A stretch of 40,153 nucleotides of DNA from NCBI GenBank assembly GCA_002391235.1, contig DGRX01000023.1:33531-73683 (forward strand). The letters run 5' to 3'. This document shows positions 23,255 through 30,287 of this stretch, in pieces. This stretch comes from Treponema sp. UBA4377. Its GTDB lineage: Bacteria; Spirochaetota; Spirochaetia; Treponematales; Treponemataceae. Below the pieces are notes generated by a model. The model ran no database searches, was not told where the DNA came from, and worked only from the letters and a program-made list of their open reading frames with translations. Positions within the stretch are counted from its first letter, which is position 1; the number at the start of each line of letters is the position of its first letter. Made by a program: the position numbers and the translations under genes.

Positions 23255-24325
23255 ATGTATAATATAGCAGAATTTGCCCAAAGTTTCAAGCAAAACAAAA
23301 AAATCGCGCTTTATTTTGACCAAGACTTGGCCTCGCGGACTTCCTTTAAGATTGGCGGAAGGGCCGCCCTCCTTGCCGAGCCGCAGGATTCCGCCGCCTT
23401 GGCGGAACTTTTAAAAGGCGCCAAGGCGGCGGGCATTCCCTATTTTATCCTTGGAGGCGGAACAAACGTCCTTTTTAGCGACTCCGGGTATGACGGAATA
23501 GTTGTTTCAACCAAAAAACTTGCGGGCATTTCGCTTGTCGAAGGCGCGGCGGAAAACGAAAGCATAGCGCAAGCCCAAGACTGCGCGGCCCAAGACTGCG
23601 CCGCGGAAAACGGCCAAAAGGCCATAATCCGCGCGGCCGCCGGAGAAAGCGTCGCGGCCCTAGTCTCATTCGCCGAGCGAGAAGGCTTGTCCGGCTTGGA
23701 AGAATTCGCGGGCCTTCCTGGAACGGTAGGCGGCGCCGTCTACATGAACGCGCGCTGCTTTGACCGCGAGATGTCGGAAGTCGCCGCCAAAATCACTTGG
23801 CTTGAAAGCGCGAGCCAAGACGGCCCTAACGCTCAAAACGGATCGCAAGCCCAAAACGGCTCCGCGCCGCCATTCCCGCGCGCTGACGCTGGAAGCTTCA
23901 TCGTAAAAAGCGCCGTCTTCTCCCCTTCCGACTGGGCCTACAAAAAGTCTCCCTTTACCGGAACTGGCCGCGTCGTTCTTAGCGCGCAATTCATCGTCCA
24001 AAAAGGCGACAAGACCTCGATCGCCCAAAAAGCCGCCGCCTTCATTCAAGAGCGAAAAAACAAGGGGCACTACAAGGCCCCCTGCGCCGGAAGCGTCTTT
24101 AAGAACAACCGGGCCTTTGGCCGCCCGACAGGAAAAATAATCGACGAGCTGGGCCTAAAGGGCGAGAGGCGCGGGGGCGCCCAAATCGCGCCCTTCCACG
24201 GAAACATAATCATCAACGCAGGCGGCGCCTCCTCGGCCGACGTCCGCGCGCTTATTGACTTGTGCAAAAGCGCGGCGCTGGAAAAGTTCGGCTTTAAGCT
24301 GGAAGAAGAAATCGTGGTCGTTTAA
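23255..24325 (+). CDS. murB: UDP-N-acetylenolpyruvoylglucosamine reductase
   Basis: A 356-residue FAD enzyme that reduces UDP-GlcNAc-enolpyruvate to UDP-MurNAc in peptidoglycan synthesis. The FAD-binding part (TSFKIGGRAALL, YFILGGGTNVLFSDSGYDG, LPGTVGGAVYMNA) and catalytic part (CAGSVFKNN, GKIIDELGLKG) are present. Two low-complexity inserts interrupt it: one with a 2 x 15-bp tandem duplication (AQDCAAQDCAAENG, from 23573) and one Asn/Gln/Gly-rich (AQNGSQAQNGS). The start is 7 nt after TATAAT and there is no Shine-Dalgarno. The 3' end overlaps the convergent HAD gene by 4 nt. Confidence 0.92.
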   Translation: MYNIAEFAQSFKQNKKIALYFDQDLASRTSFKIGGRAALLAEPQDSAALAELLKGAKAAGIPYFILGGGTNVLFSDSGYDGIVVSTKKLAGISLVEGAAENESIAQAQDCAAQDCAAENGQKAIIRAAAGESVAALVSFAEREGLSGLEEFAGLPGTVGGAVYMNARCFDREMSEVAAKITWLESASQDGPNAQNGSQAQNGSAPPFPRADAGSFIVKSAVFSPSDWAYKKSPFTGTGRVVLSAQFIVQKGDKTSIAQKAAAFIQERKNKGHYKAPCAGSVFKNNRAFGRPTGKIIDELGLKGERRGGAQIAPFHGNIIINAGGASSADVRALIDLCKSAALEKFGFKLEEEIVVV

Positions 24326-24972
24326 AGGAATTCCCGCAGAGTGGAAAGTGGCTTTCCGATTTTCCAGCAAAGCTTTTTTATCTCGTCGCTGGGCTCCATT
24401 CTGTCAGGAACCATTATTGCCTTAAAGCCCGCTCTGTGGACGCTTATTATTCCGTTGGGGCTGTCCTCAATGCCGGCGCAAAGGCCAGGCTCAACGCCAA
24501 GCTCCCGCGCGGCCTTAAGGTAAATGTCAGGCGCTGGCTTGGAACGCTCCACCTCATCGCCAAAGGCCTGGGCCTCAAAAAAATCCCAAACGCCGGCCGC
24601 CTTTAGCTGCCGCGTGGCCACGCTCCGCCTTGTGCTTGTGGCTAGGGCCAGCCTATAGCCCCTGTCCTTAAGGTAGTCCAAGGTTTCGCAGACTTGCGGC
24701 AAAAGCGGAATTCCGCGCGAGCGTTCCACCTCGGTAAAATAAACTCGAAAATCGCTAAAAAACTTTGGGCAGTCAAAGCCAGGCCCGTAGCGGACGGTCA
24801 AATTCTTGGCCATCATGGCCTCGTTGCAGCCGCGGTTTTCGGCTATGGCCGCTTGTATGTCGGGCAAGCCCATTTGCCGGGCCAAAAGCTCCCAAATCTC
24901 GTCGCAAATCGATTCGGAGTCAAGCAAAACGCCGTCCATGTCAAAGACAAGCGCCTTAAGATTTTTTTCCAT
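24322..24972 (-). CDS. HAD-superfamily hydrolase (phosphatase/phosphoglucomutase-like)
   Basis: A 216-residue haloacid dehalogenase-type hydrolase. Motif I VFDMDGVLLDSE gives the catalytic Asp pair, motif II lies in LALATSTR, the lysine in ERSKPAPDIYLKAA, and the acidic motif in CAGIEDSPNGI. The cap insertion after motif I is alpha-helical as in beta-phosphoglucomutases and phosphatases. The substrate cannot be told. ATG 24972 is chosen over an upstream start at 25023 because TATTAT ends 7 nt before it with TTGCCT 17 bp further upstream, and because motif I begins at once. Its stop overlaps that of murB. Confidence 0.82.
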   Translation of the reverse strand: MEKNLKALVFDMDGVLLDSESICDEIWELLARQMGLPDIQAAIAENRGCNEAMMAKNLTVRYGPGFDCPKFFSDFRVYFTEVERSRGIPLLPQVCETLDYLKDRGYRLALATSTRRSVATRQLKAAGVWDFFEAQAFGDEVERSKPAPDIYLKAARELGVEPGLCAGIEDSPNGIISVHRAGFKAIMVPDRMEPSDEIKKLCWKIGKPLSTLREFL

Positions 24973-24979
24973 AACGCAT

Positions 24980-25008
24980 ATAATATCGATTGCGGCATTC
25001 CAAGGCAA
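24980..25008 (-). promoter_or_regulatory. Promoter of the HAD hydrolase gene, leaderless type
   Basis: TTGCCT (25008-25003), 17-bp spacer, TATTAT (24985-24980), 7 nt, ATG 24972. Confidence 0.65.
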
Positions 25009-25055
25009 GCGTTGGAATTGCAATGGCGGTTTTTTTTAAAAAAAACGCTTTTTTA

Positions 25056-25084
25056 TTGAATATTTTTCTATTTTGCGCTATAAT
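25056..25084 (+). promoter_or_regulatory. Promoter of the cNMP-binding protein gene
   Basis: TTGAAT (25056-25061), 17-bp spacer, TATAAT (25079-25084). Transcription would start near 25091, giving a roughly 22-nt leader with AAGGAAGA ahead of the GTG. Confidence 0.75.
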
Positions 25085-25112
25085 TCATTGATATTATTTA
25101 AAGGAAGATTCG

Positions 25113-26291
25113 GTGTTACAGCTTTCATTTGTAAATTATAAAAAAGGCGCGGCGATTGTCGTGGAAGGAAAGGCGCAAACCGACAGATTTTTCATTATAC
25201 AGGTTGGCCAAGTTCAGTGCGTAAGCGAAGTGAAAATTCCGGGTCAGGAACAAACAATCCTTGGCCCCGGCGATTTCGTGGGCGTAATTCCTTGCATGTC
25301 CAACCACTTGCAGATTGAAACTGTAATCGCCATGACCGACGTTACCGTAATCGCGGTAATGCGCGACCAATACCCAGAACTTATCGCGAAGAACACACCG
25401 GTCGCCATGAAAATCATCCGAACTTTCGCAAACAAAATGCGCGTCTTGAACGGCGTTCTTACAAAGCTTACATTGAACAACGTGGCCTCCGAATCTCCGG
25501 AACAGCTTTTTAACGTGGCCAGCTTCTACGACAAGGCCAACCGCCCCGACGTGGCGATTTACGCATACTACCAATACTTAAAGAATTGCCCCAACGGCAG
25601 CAACGCCGAGACCGCAAAACAGCGCTTTGTGGCCCTTAAGCCCCGCTCCCGCGCGGTCTACTTTGAGCCGACCGAAGAAATGACACGCAAGTATCCCAAG
25701 GGAACGATGATTTTCTGCGAGAACCAATCTGGCGCCGACATGTTCATCATCCAGTCGGGCGAAGTTTCAATCAGCAAGGTTGTTGACGGAAACGAAGTCA
25801 CGCTCGCCGTTCTTAGAAAAGGCGACATGTTCGGAGAGATGGCCTTGCTGGAAAACAAGCCCAGAAGCGCTTCGGCCATCGCCCACGAAGAATGCGTTTT
25901 GATGGTGGTAAACCGCAAGAACTTTGACATGATGGTAGCCACCCAGGCGCAGCTTATCGCCCGCTTGACAACAACCTTGGCCGAACGCCTTTGGGCCCAG
26001 CACAGGCAATTGACAAACTCACAGATAAAGGAATACTCGCACAAATTGGTGGACATGCTCGCCTTGCAGCTTGAAAAAGCCAAGCTCAACATTACAAGCA
26101 CCCAGGGCTTCCAAACAAACCTTTCTGTCCAGGACTTGGTCACGATGTGCGGAATTCCGACCAGCCACCAAGCGCAGGCCATAAACGACTTCACCAACTT
26201 GGCGCAGCCAAAGATTGTCGGCGGAAAGATTTACGTCGCAAAGCCCAACGAAATCATCAAGTCGGCAGCCTTCTACCGCTCAAAAGCCTAA
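25113..26291 (+). CDS. Two-domain cyclic-nucleotide-binding regulator
   Basis: A 392-residue protein with two cNMP-binding beta-barrels: residues about 5-110 (GDFVGVIPCMSNH in place of the usual GExALL/R loop) and about 190-310 with a typical pocket, GDMFGEMALLENKPRSASAIA. A TPR-like helical linker (LFNVASFYDKANRPDVAIYAYYQYLK) separates them. The C-terminal part (NLSVQDLVTMCGIPTSHQAQAI) resembles a degenerate Crp-type winged helix, so DNA binding is possible. The second site looks able to bind cAMP or c-di-nucleotide; the first looks altered. It begins with GTG after AAGGAAGA and has its own promoter. A terminator that runs into the next gene follows. Confidence 0.8.
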   Translation: MLQLSFVNYKKGAAIVVEGKAQTDRFFIIQVGQVQCVSEVKIPGQEQTILGPGDFVGVIPCMSNHLQIETVIAMTDVTVIAVMRDQYPELIAKNTPVAMKIIRTFANKMRVLNGVLTKLTLNNVASESPEQLFNVASFYDKANRPDVAIYAYYQYLKNCPNGSNAETAKQRFVALKPRSRAVYFEPTEEMTRKYPKGTMIFCENQSGADMFIIQSGEVSISKVVDGNEVTLAVLRKGDMFGEMALLENKPRSASAIAHEECVLMVVNRKNFDMMVATQAQLIARLTTTLAERLWAQHRQLTNSQIKEYSHKLVDMLALQLEKAKLNITSTQGFQTNLSVQDLVTMCGIPTSHQAQAINDFTNLAQPKIVGGKIYVAKPNEIIKSAAFYRSKA

Positions 26292-26299
26292 TCTTCAAC

Positions 26300-26341
26300 A
26301 AGCCTTTTTCCGATAATGGAGTTATGAAAAAGGCTTTTTTT
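26300..26341 (+). terminator. Terminator whose right arm is the start of the next gene
   Basis: AAGCCTTTTTC (26300-26310) pairs with GAAAAAGGCTT (26326-26336), followed by a T-run to 26341. The right arm and T-run encode residues 1-6 of the next protein (ATG at 26324). A GATAAT (26312-26317) sits in the loop, 6 nt before that ATG. Confidence 0.75.
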
Positions 26342-26866
26342 CTTTTTACAGCGCTTGTCTCTTTTGCGGCTTTTTGCGCGGCCGCCGAGCCATTGCCTAA
26401 GGGGTACGGCGGAGTCGAGTTGGGAATGTCATTGGACAGCGCCAAGCAGGCTTTAAAAAGCAAAAGCGATTTTGGCTACGCAGGAGACCGCGACGTTTCC
26501 CTTTTGCCGGGAGACGCGCGCGTCTTGATAGAAACCGATTCCCGCAACATGCAAAAGCACGGCTTTTTGACCCAGTGCTGGTTCCAGTTTTACCAAGAAA
26601 ACCTGTACTCGATCATACTCAACCTAAACCCGGAGCGCGTGGACCACTACTCCGTCTACACCGCACTCGTAAAAAAATACGGCGAGCCCAACGACTTTAG
26701 CCCGGAGCGGAGCGTTTGGAAAAACGACAGCGTCACGATGAGCCTTGAGCGGCCGCTGACCCTAAAGTACACCGATAACAAAACAATGGACGACTTGTCG
26801 CAAAAATCCTTGGTTCAAAAAAACGGTTGGGAAGTTACCCGCCAAATGTTTTTGGAAGAACTATGA
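26324..26866 (+). CDS. Exported protein of unknown function
   Basis: A 180-residue protein with a clear signal peptide (MKKAFFLFTALVSFAAFCAAAEP) and a mature part rich in aromatic and charged residues (YGGVELGMSLDSAKQAL, LLPGDARVLIE, YGEPNDFSPERSVWKN). The GVELGMSLDSAK...KYGEP pattern recalls small periplasmic proteins with repeated GxxxGMSxxeV motifs, but I do not assign a family. The start codon lies within the right arm of the preceding terminator and 6 nt after GATAAT. Its stop overlaps the ATG of the DUF192 gene, so the two are co-translated. Confidence 0.7.
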   Translation: MKKAFFLFTALVSFAAFCAAAEPLPKGYGGVELGMSLDSAKQALKSKSDFGYAGDRDVSLLPGDARVLIETDSRNMQKHGFLTQCWFQFYQENLYSIILNLNPERVDHYSVYTALVKKYGEPNDFSPERSVWKNDSVTMSLERPLTLKYTDNKTMDDLSQKSLVQKNGWEVTRQMFLEEL

Positions 26867-27324
26867 AAGACCTTAAACGAAAGGCCGCCGCGCTCCTTGC
26901 CACAGCCCTTCTTTGCGCGGCCGCCGCTTCCTGCCAAAAAGGAAACCCAAAGCTAAAGACAAAAACTCTTAGCATTGCCACGGCTTCAGGCAAGGCCGTA
27001 ACGCTTGTCGCCGAAATCGCCGACACGCCGCAAACGCGCGAAAAAGGCTACATGTTCCGCAAAAACATTCCCGACGGAACAGGAATGCTCTTTGTCTTTG
27101 AAAGCGACCGCGTCTTGAATTTTTGGATGAAGAACACGCCGACCCCGCTAAGCATAGCCTACATCGACTACAAGGGCGTGATAAAAGACATTTTTGACAT
27201 GAAGCCCTTTGACTTAAAGGACATTACCGCAACAGGCTACGTCCGCTACGCGCTTGAAGTTCCGCAGGGTTGGTTTGGCCGCGTCGGAATCAAGGCCGGC
27301 GACAAACTAAGCCTGAATTTTTAA
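26863..27324 (+). CDS. DUF192 lipoprotein
   Basis: A 153-residue protein with a lipoprotein signal peptide (lipobox AAASC near residue 25) and a DUF192 domain (PF02643): EIADTPQTREKGYMFRKNI, GTGMLFVFESDRVLNFWMKNTPTPLSIAYID and a C-terminal EVPQGWFGRVGIKAGDKL. The family's function is unknown; it forms a compact beta-barrel. ATG 26863 overlaps the previous stop (ATGA); a longer frame from 26827 lies inside that gene. It converges with the TPR gene, sharing 4 nt at the ends. Confidence 0.85.
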   Translation: MKDLKRKAAALLATALLCAAAASCQKGNPKLKTKTLSIATASGKAVTLVAEIADTPQTREKGYMFRKNIPDGTGMLFVFESDRVLNFWMKNTPTPLSIAYIDYKGVIKDIFDMKPFDLKDITATGYVRYALEVPQGWFGRVGIKAGDKLSLNF

Positions 27325-28472
27325 CTGTTTTTTTCAAGCCGCTCCAATTCCATAGCGGCGATTTTGTCGTTGGGATCAAATTCCAAAACAGTTTGAAAGT
27401 ATCCTTGCGCGGCGGAAACGTCGCCCAGCTTTAAGGCAAGGTATCCAAGGTTGGAAATTATCTTTGTGTTTTCAGGATCGATATCCAAGGCCTTATGCAA
27501 ACAGTCCCGCGCCTTGTCAAACTTTTCCTGCTCCATGCAGCAAATGCTAAGCTCGTTGTAGCAATCCGCGTTTTCGCTTCCGCCGCATTCAAGCGCTTTT
27601 TCAAACACGCCTTCCGCGTCGGCATAGCGGCCCAGGCGCCTAAGGCCCCAGCCAAGCATGAACCACGCGTTCCAAACGTTAGGGTTATGCTGCAAAAAGA
27701 CGCGGATCTCTTCCAAGCCCTTTTCTTCTTGGCCGGACTGAATCAACTTGTAGGCGTTCTTAAAGCGCGAGTCGTCCATATTGCCGTTTTTGATTTCGTT
27801 CAATATTTGCTGGGCGCGCTCTTTTTTAAATACGCCGTTCTCGCCCAAGTCTTCGTCCTTTGCGTCGCAAGTGAGCGCTAGGAAGGACTCAAAGCAGCCG
27901 CGCGCGTTGAAAAAATCGTTTCTCTTTAAATAAAAGAAGCCCGCGTTAAAAAAGGCGTCCGGCGGCGGCGGATCGTTGTCCATCGCCATCTTGTAGTACT
28001 CTTCGGCGCTGGCGTCGTAAGCGTCCGCGTCTTCGTGAAGCTCCAAGCGCCTGTAGCTGTCCGCGCGCTGGTCAAAGAAAAGCGCCGTGTTAAGAATGAC
28101 GGCCACGTCTTCAGGATCAAAGCCCCGCAAGGCCATGAAAATTTCTTCGGCGATGTCAAAGTCTTCGTTTTTTGTTTTTAGAATCGCGGCGGCGTTAAGC
28201 TCCTGCTTTAAATTTGGGCGCGCTTCCTTAATGATGTTCCTGTAATAATCTAAATGCTTGTTGCCCTTGTCATAGGCCAGCACGGTCAAAATGCCAGAAA
28301 GAATTTGCTCGGGAGTAAGCTCGTCCATGTTAAAGTTGTCGGGCGAGTCCTTGTCTTTTCTTTGAACAGGGAGCGGTATCGACTTGTCGATATGCATCGC
28401 GTTTTTTGAAAGCTCAAAGTTTTCGGGAAGAGAGATGTAGTAAATTGAATTTAATTGATCCGATCCGGTCAT
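27321..28472 (-). CDS. TPR-repeat protein
   Basis: A 383-residue cytoplasmic protein. The second half contains tandem tetratricopeptide repeats (AWFMLGWGLRRLGRYADAEGVFEKAL, CYNELSICCMEQEKFDKARDCLHKALDIDPEN, IISNLGYLALKLGDVSAAQGYFQTVLEFDPND), and weaker repeats occur earlier, including one after a Pro-rich DNDPPPPDAFFNAG. It probably serves as a protein-interaction scaffold. Its ATG overlaps the PilZ stop (ATGA), so it is made with the PilZ protein and may be its partner. Confidence 0.82.
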   Translation of the reverse strand: MTGSDQLNSIYYISLPENFELSKNAMHIDKSIPLPVQRKDKDSPDNFNMDELTPEQILSGILTVLAYDKGNKHLDYYRNIIKEARPNLKQELNAAAILKTKNEDFDIAEEIFMALRGFDPEDVAVILNTALFFDQRADSYRRLELHEDADAYDASAEEYYKMAMDNDPPPPDAFFNAGFFYLKRNDFFNARGCFESFLALTCDAKDEDLGENGVFKKERAQQILNEIKNGNMDDSRFKNAYKLIQSGQEEKGLEEIRVFLQHNPNVWNAWFMLGWGLRRLGRYADAEGVFEKALECGGSENADCYNELSICCMEQEKFDKARDCLHKALDIDPENTKIISNLGYLALKLGDVSAAQGYFQTVLEFDPNDKIAAMELERLEKNS

Positions 28473-29590
28473 TTTGTCTCCGCCGCGGGAGCGTCGCTTG
28501 CGTCTCCGTCGTCAGCGGGGGCCGCTTCCTCAACAGGCTGGGCTTCATTCACCTCTTCGACTTCGGCCGCGTCGCCGTCTTGCGCCGGAGCGGGAGCCGC
28601 GCTGGCGTCTTGAGCGGCGTCTTGGCCCGCGGGAGCGGCTTCTGCCGGAGCGGCGTCTCCTTGCGCGGCGGCTTCCGCCTTGGCTTTTTCTTCCGCTTCC
28701 ATCTTTGCCTTTTCTTCGGCGACGGCTTTTTCCTGCGCGGCCTTTGCGGCGGCAAGCTTTTGCTCGGTCGTCTCCGTGGGAGCGAAAACATGCTTTCGCA
28801 AATTGACAAGGTAATTGTTTATTCTAAGCCTGTATGCGATTGGAACGGTCTTGTCGCCGAACTTTATCGACACCATCAAAATGTCCTTGCGGCCTTCGAC
28901 CGGGCTTGAGGCGACTACAACGCCTCCGACTTGAATCACTTCGGCCGGCTCCTCAAAGCGCATTTGCAAAAGCGCCTGCTGGTTTTCGACATACTTTTGG
29001 ATGCCAACCATAATAATCTTTACGCCGCCAAAAGAAAGGTCGCGAATGATGCAGTGCCTTGGCACGCCTTGAATTTGGACAAGAGCCTCTTCCTTGGCCA
29101 AGCCCAGCTTGCGCTTTACTTCTGCGTTGATAATGACGCGCTCGTCCTTGCGGCGCATCGCGTTGGCGTTGGCGTCAAGCAAAGTTCCCAAGCGCTCGAT
29201 CAAATCGTCCGCTGGACGCTGGGTAAAGCTGATTGTGATTATGGCAAGTTCCGCGGAATTCATGTAAGGCTTGATGTCGCTTACCCTTCCGTTGACAAAG
29301 AAGCTTATCATTTGTCCGTCGGAATCGGTAAAGCAAAAGCGGACGCTGACAGGACCGGTCTCCTTTTGAGAGAGCATCGCGTACGCTCCGCCTTTTACGC
29401 CGACAATGATGCGGCAAGCCATCAATGAAGTTGAGTTGATGATGCATGGCCATTGGTTTCCGTTGCATTTGACGTAAATTTGGCGAGGATCAACTTTTAA
29501 AATGCCAATTATCTCTTTGGTGAATGTGAGTTCGGAGTCACGATAATGGTCGTAATAATCCTGAAGTTGCTGAGCCGTTACCAATGCCAT
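28469..29590 (-). CDS. PilZ-domain c-di-GMP receptor with N-terminal domain and Ala/Glu-rich tail
   Basis: A 373-residue protein. Residues 1-135 form an N-terminal domain of the sort seen before PilZ in treponemes. The PilZ domain follows, with c-di-GMP-binding motifs RRKDER (R147-x3-R151) and DLSFGG (184-189). The last 90 residues are Ala-, Glu- and Asp-rich low-complexity sequence, likely disordered. Such receptors adjust motility or virulence functions in response to c-di-GMP. No Shine-Dalgarno; TACAAT ends 8 nt before the ATG with TTGACT 17 bp further upstream. It is first in a two-gene operon with the TPR gene. Confidence 0.85.
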   Translation of the reverse strand: MALVTAQQLQDYYDHYRDSELTFTKEIIGILKVDPRQIYVKCNGNQWPCIINSTSLMACRIIVGVKGGAYAMLSQKETGPVSVRFCFTDSDGQMISFFVNGRVSDIKPYMNSAELAIITISFTQRPADDLIERLGTLLDANANAMRRKDERVIINAEVKRKLGLAKEEALVQIQGVPRHCIIRDLSFGGVKIIMVGIQKYVENQQALLQMRFEEPAEVIQVGGVVVASSPVEGRKDILMVSIKFGDKTVPIAYRLRINNYLVNLRKHVFAPTETTEQKLAAAKAAQEKAVAEEKAKMEAEEKAKAEAAAQGDAAPAEAAPAGQDAAQDASAAPAPAQDGDAAEVEEVNEAQPVEEAAPADDGDASDAPAAETK

Positions 29591-29598
29591 AATAGGAC

Positions 29599-29627
29599 AT
29601 TGTAAACCTATTTTTTCAATAAGTCAA
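29599..29627 (-). promoter_or_regulatory. Promoter of the pilZ-TPR operon
   Basis: TTGACT (29627-29622), 17-bp spacer, TACAAT (29604-29599), 8 nt, ATG 29590. The predicted transcription start is at or within 1-2 nt of the start codon. Confidence 0.65.
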
Positions 29628-29657
29628 CCAAGCAGAAAAAAAATGTTAAAAAAAAAT

Positions 29658-29686
29658 TTGCCAAATTTTTAATGCGGTGTTATAAT
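29658..29686 (+). promoter_or_regulatory. Promoter upstream of the mini-ORF and membrane protein
   Basis: TTGCCA (29658-29663), 17-bp spacer, TATAAT (29681-29686). Transcription would start near 29693, exactly at an ATG that opens an 8-codon frame. Confidence 0.8.
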
Positions 29687-29692
29687 TAGAGA

Positions 29693-29719
29693 ATGTTCCG
29701 CATGGCGGAAAAACACTAA
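29693..29719 (+). CDS. Leaderless 8-codon mini-ORF (possible leader peptide)
   Basis: ATG 29693 begins 6 nt after a perfect TATAAT and encodes MFRMAEKH before TAA. It precedes the membrane protein gene by 31 nt. The position at the predicted transcription start suggests it can be translated, and it may regulate the downstream gene. The evidence is positional only. Confidence 0.35.
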   Translation: MFRMAEKH

Positions 29720-29723
29720 CAAA

Positions 29724-29739
29724 CTTGTCGTTTGACAAG
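29724..29739 (+). promoter_or_regulatory. Hairpin abutting the Shine-Dalgarno
   Basis: CTTGTC (29724-29729), loop GTTT, GACAAG (29734-29739), immediately followed by AGGAG (29740-29744) and the ATG at 29751. It may tune access to the ribosome binding site. Confidence 0.45.
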
Positions 29740-29750
29740 AGGAGAAGAAA

Positions 29751-30140
29751 ATGGGAAATTCAGCGAAAGCTAAGTCAATCGGAAGATTGATCCTTCAGTT
29801 GGCCTTGGGCTGCATGCTCATCGTGGGCGGAATCTGGGCCTTGCAGGGCGGCGGAGACTTTGGAGCCAAGGCTTTGGCCGGCTGGCTTGGAAAGACATTC
29901 GGCGTCATTTTTGGCGTAATCGAATTGGTCGCGGGCGTTTTGCTCGTCATCGAATGCTTCACAAAGGACATCTTCGGAAAGTTCGACAACATCCTTGGCC
30001 TTATCATCATGATTGTTTGGCTTGTCGCGATTGTAGTCGGCGACATCATCAAGGGCGACTTTAGCCCCTTCTTGCCTTGGCTTTACAACTTCGCGGGCCA
30101 CGTGATCATCTTGGGAGCCTTGTGGTCATTGAACGACTGA
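29751..30140 (+). CDS. Small four-helix membrane protein
   Basis: A 129-residue protein with about four membrane helices (LILQLALGCMLIVGGIWAL, TFGVIFGVIELVAGVLLVI, NILGLIIMIVWLVAIVVG and a C-terminal NFAGHVIILGALWSL). Short charged loops lie between them. It is Gly-rich like DoxX-type or small stress membrane proteins, but I cannot assign a family. AGGAG is well placed before the ATG. It is monocistronic between its promoter and a strong terminator. Confidence 0.75.
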   Translation: MGNSAKAKSIGRLILQLALGCMLIVGGIWALQGGGDFGAKALAGWLGKTFGVIFGVIELVAGVLLVIECFTKDIFGKFDNILGLIIMIVWLVAIVVGDIIKGDFSPFLPWLYNFAGHVIILGALWSLND

Positions 30141-30150
30141 TTAAGCGCAC

Positions 30151-30247
30151 GCGGCCTTTCGCCGCGCCGCATAATCATTTTAATCTCCCGACAAGCGTTC
30201 GCTTGCGGGAGAAATCACGCTCAGCCCGACGCCTTTTGGCGCGGGCT
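30151..30247. repeat. Series of three hairpins before the terminator
   Basis: GCGGC/GCCGC (30151-30165). CTCCCG, bulged A, CAAGC, GTTC loop, GCTTG, CGGGAG (30185-30211). AGCCCG, bulged A, CGCC, TTTT loop, GGCG, CGGGCT (30223-30247). The second and third share the same plan: a 6-bp base, one bulged A, an inner stem and a tetraloop. Confidence 0.6.
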
Positions 30248-30259
30248 AACGCATAGCGG

Positions 30260-30287
30260 CGCCCGCAAAAGCGGGCGTTTTTTTTTT
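30260..30287 (+). terminator. Rho-independent terminator of the membrane protein gene
   Basis: CGCCCGC (30260-30266), AAAA loop, GCGGGCG (30271-30277) and ten T (30278-30287). The T-run overlaps the stop codon of the convergent gatB. Confidence 0.88.
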
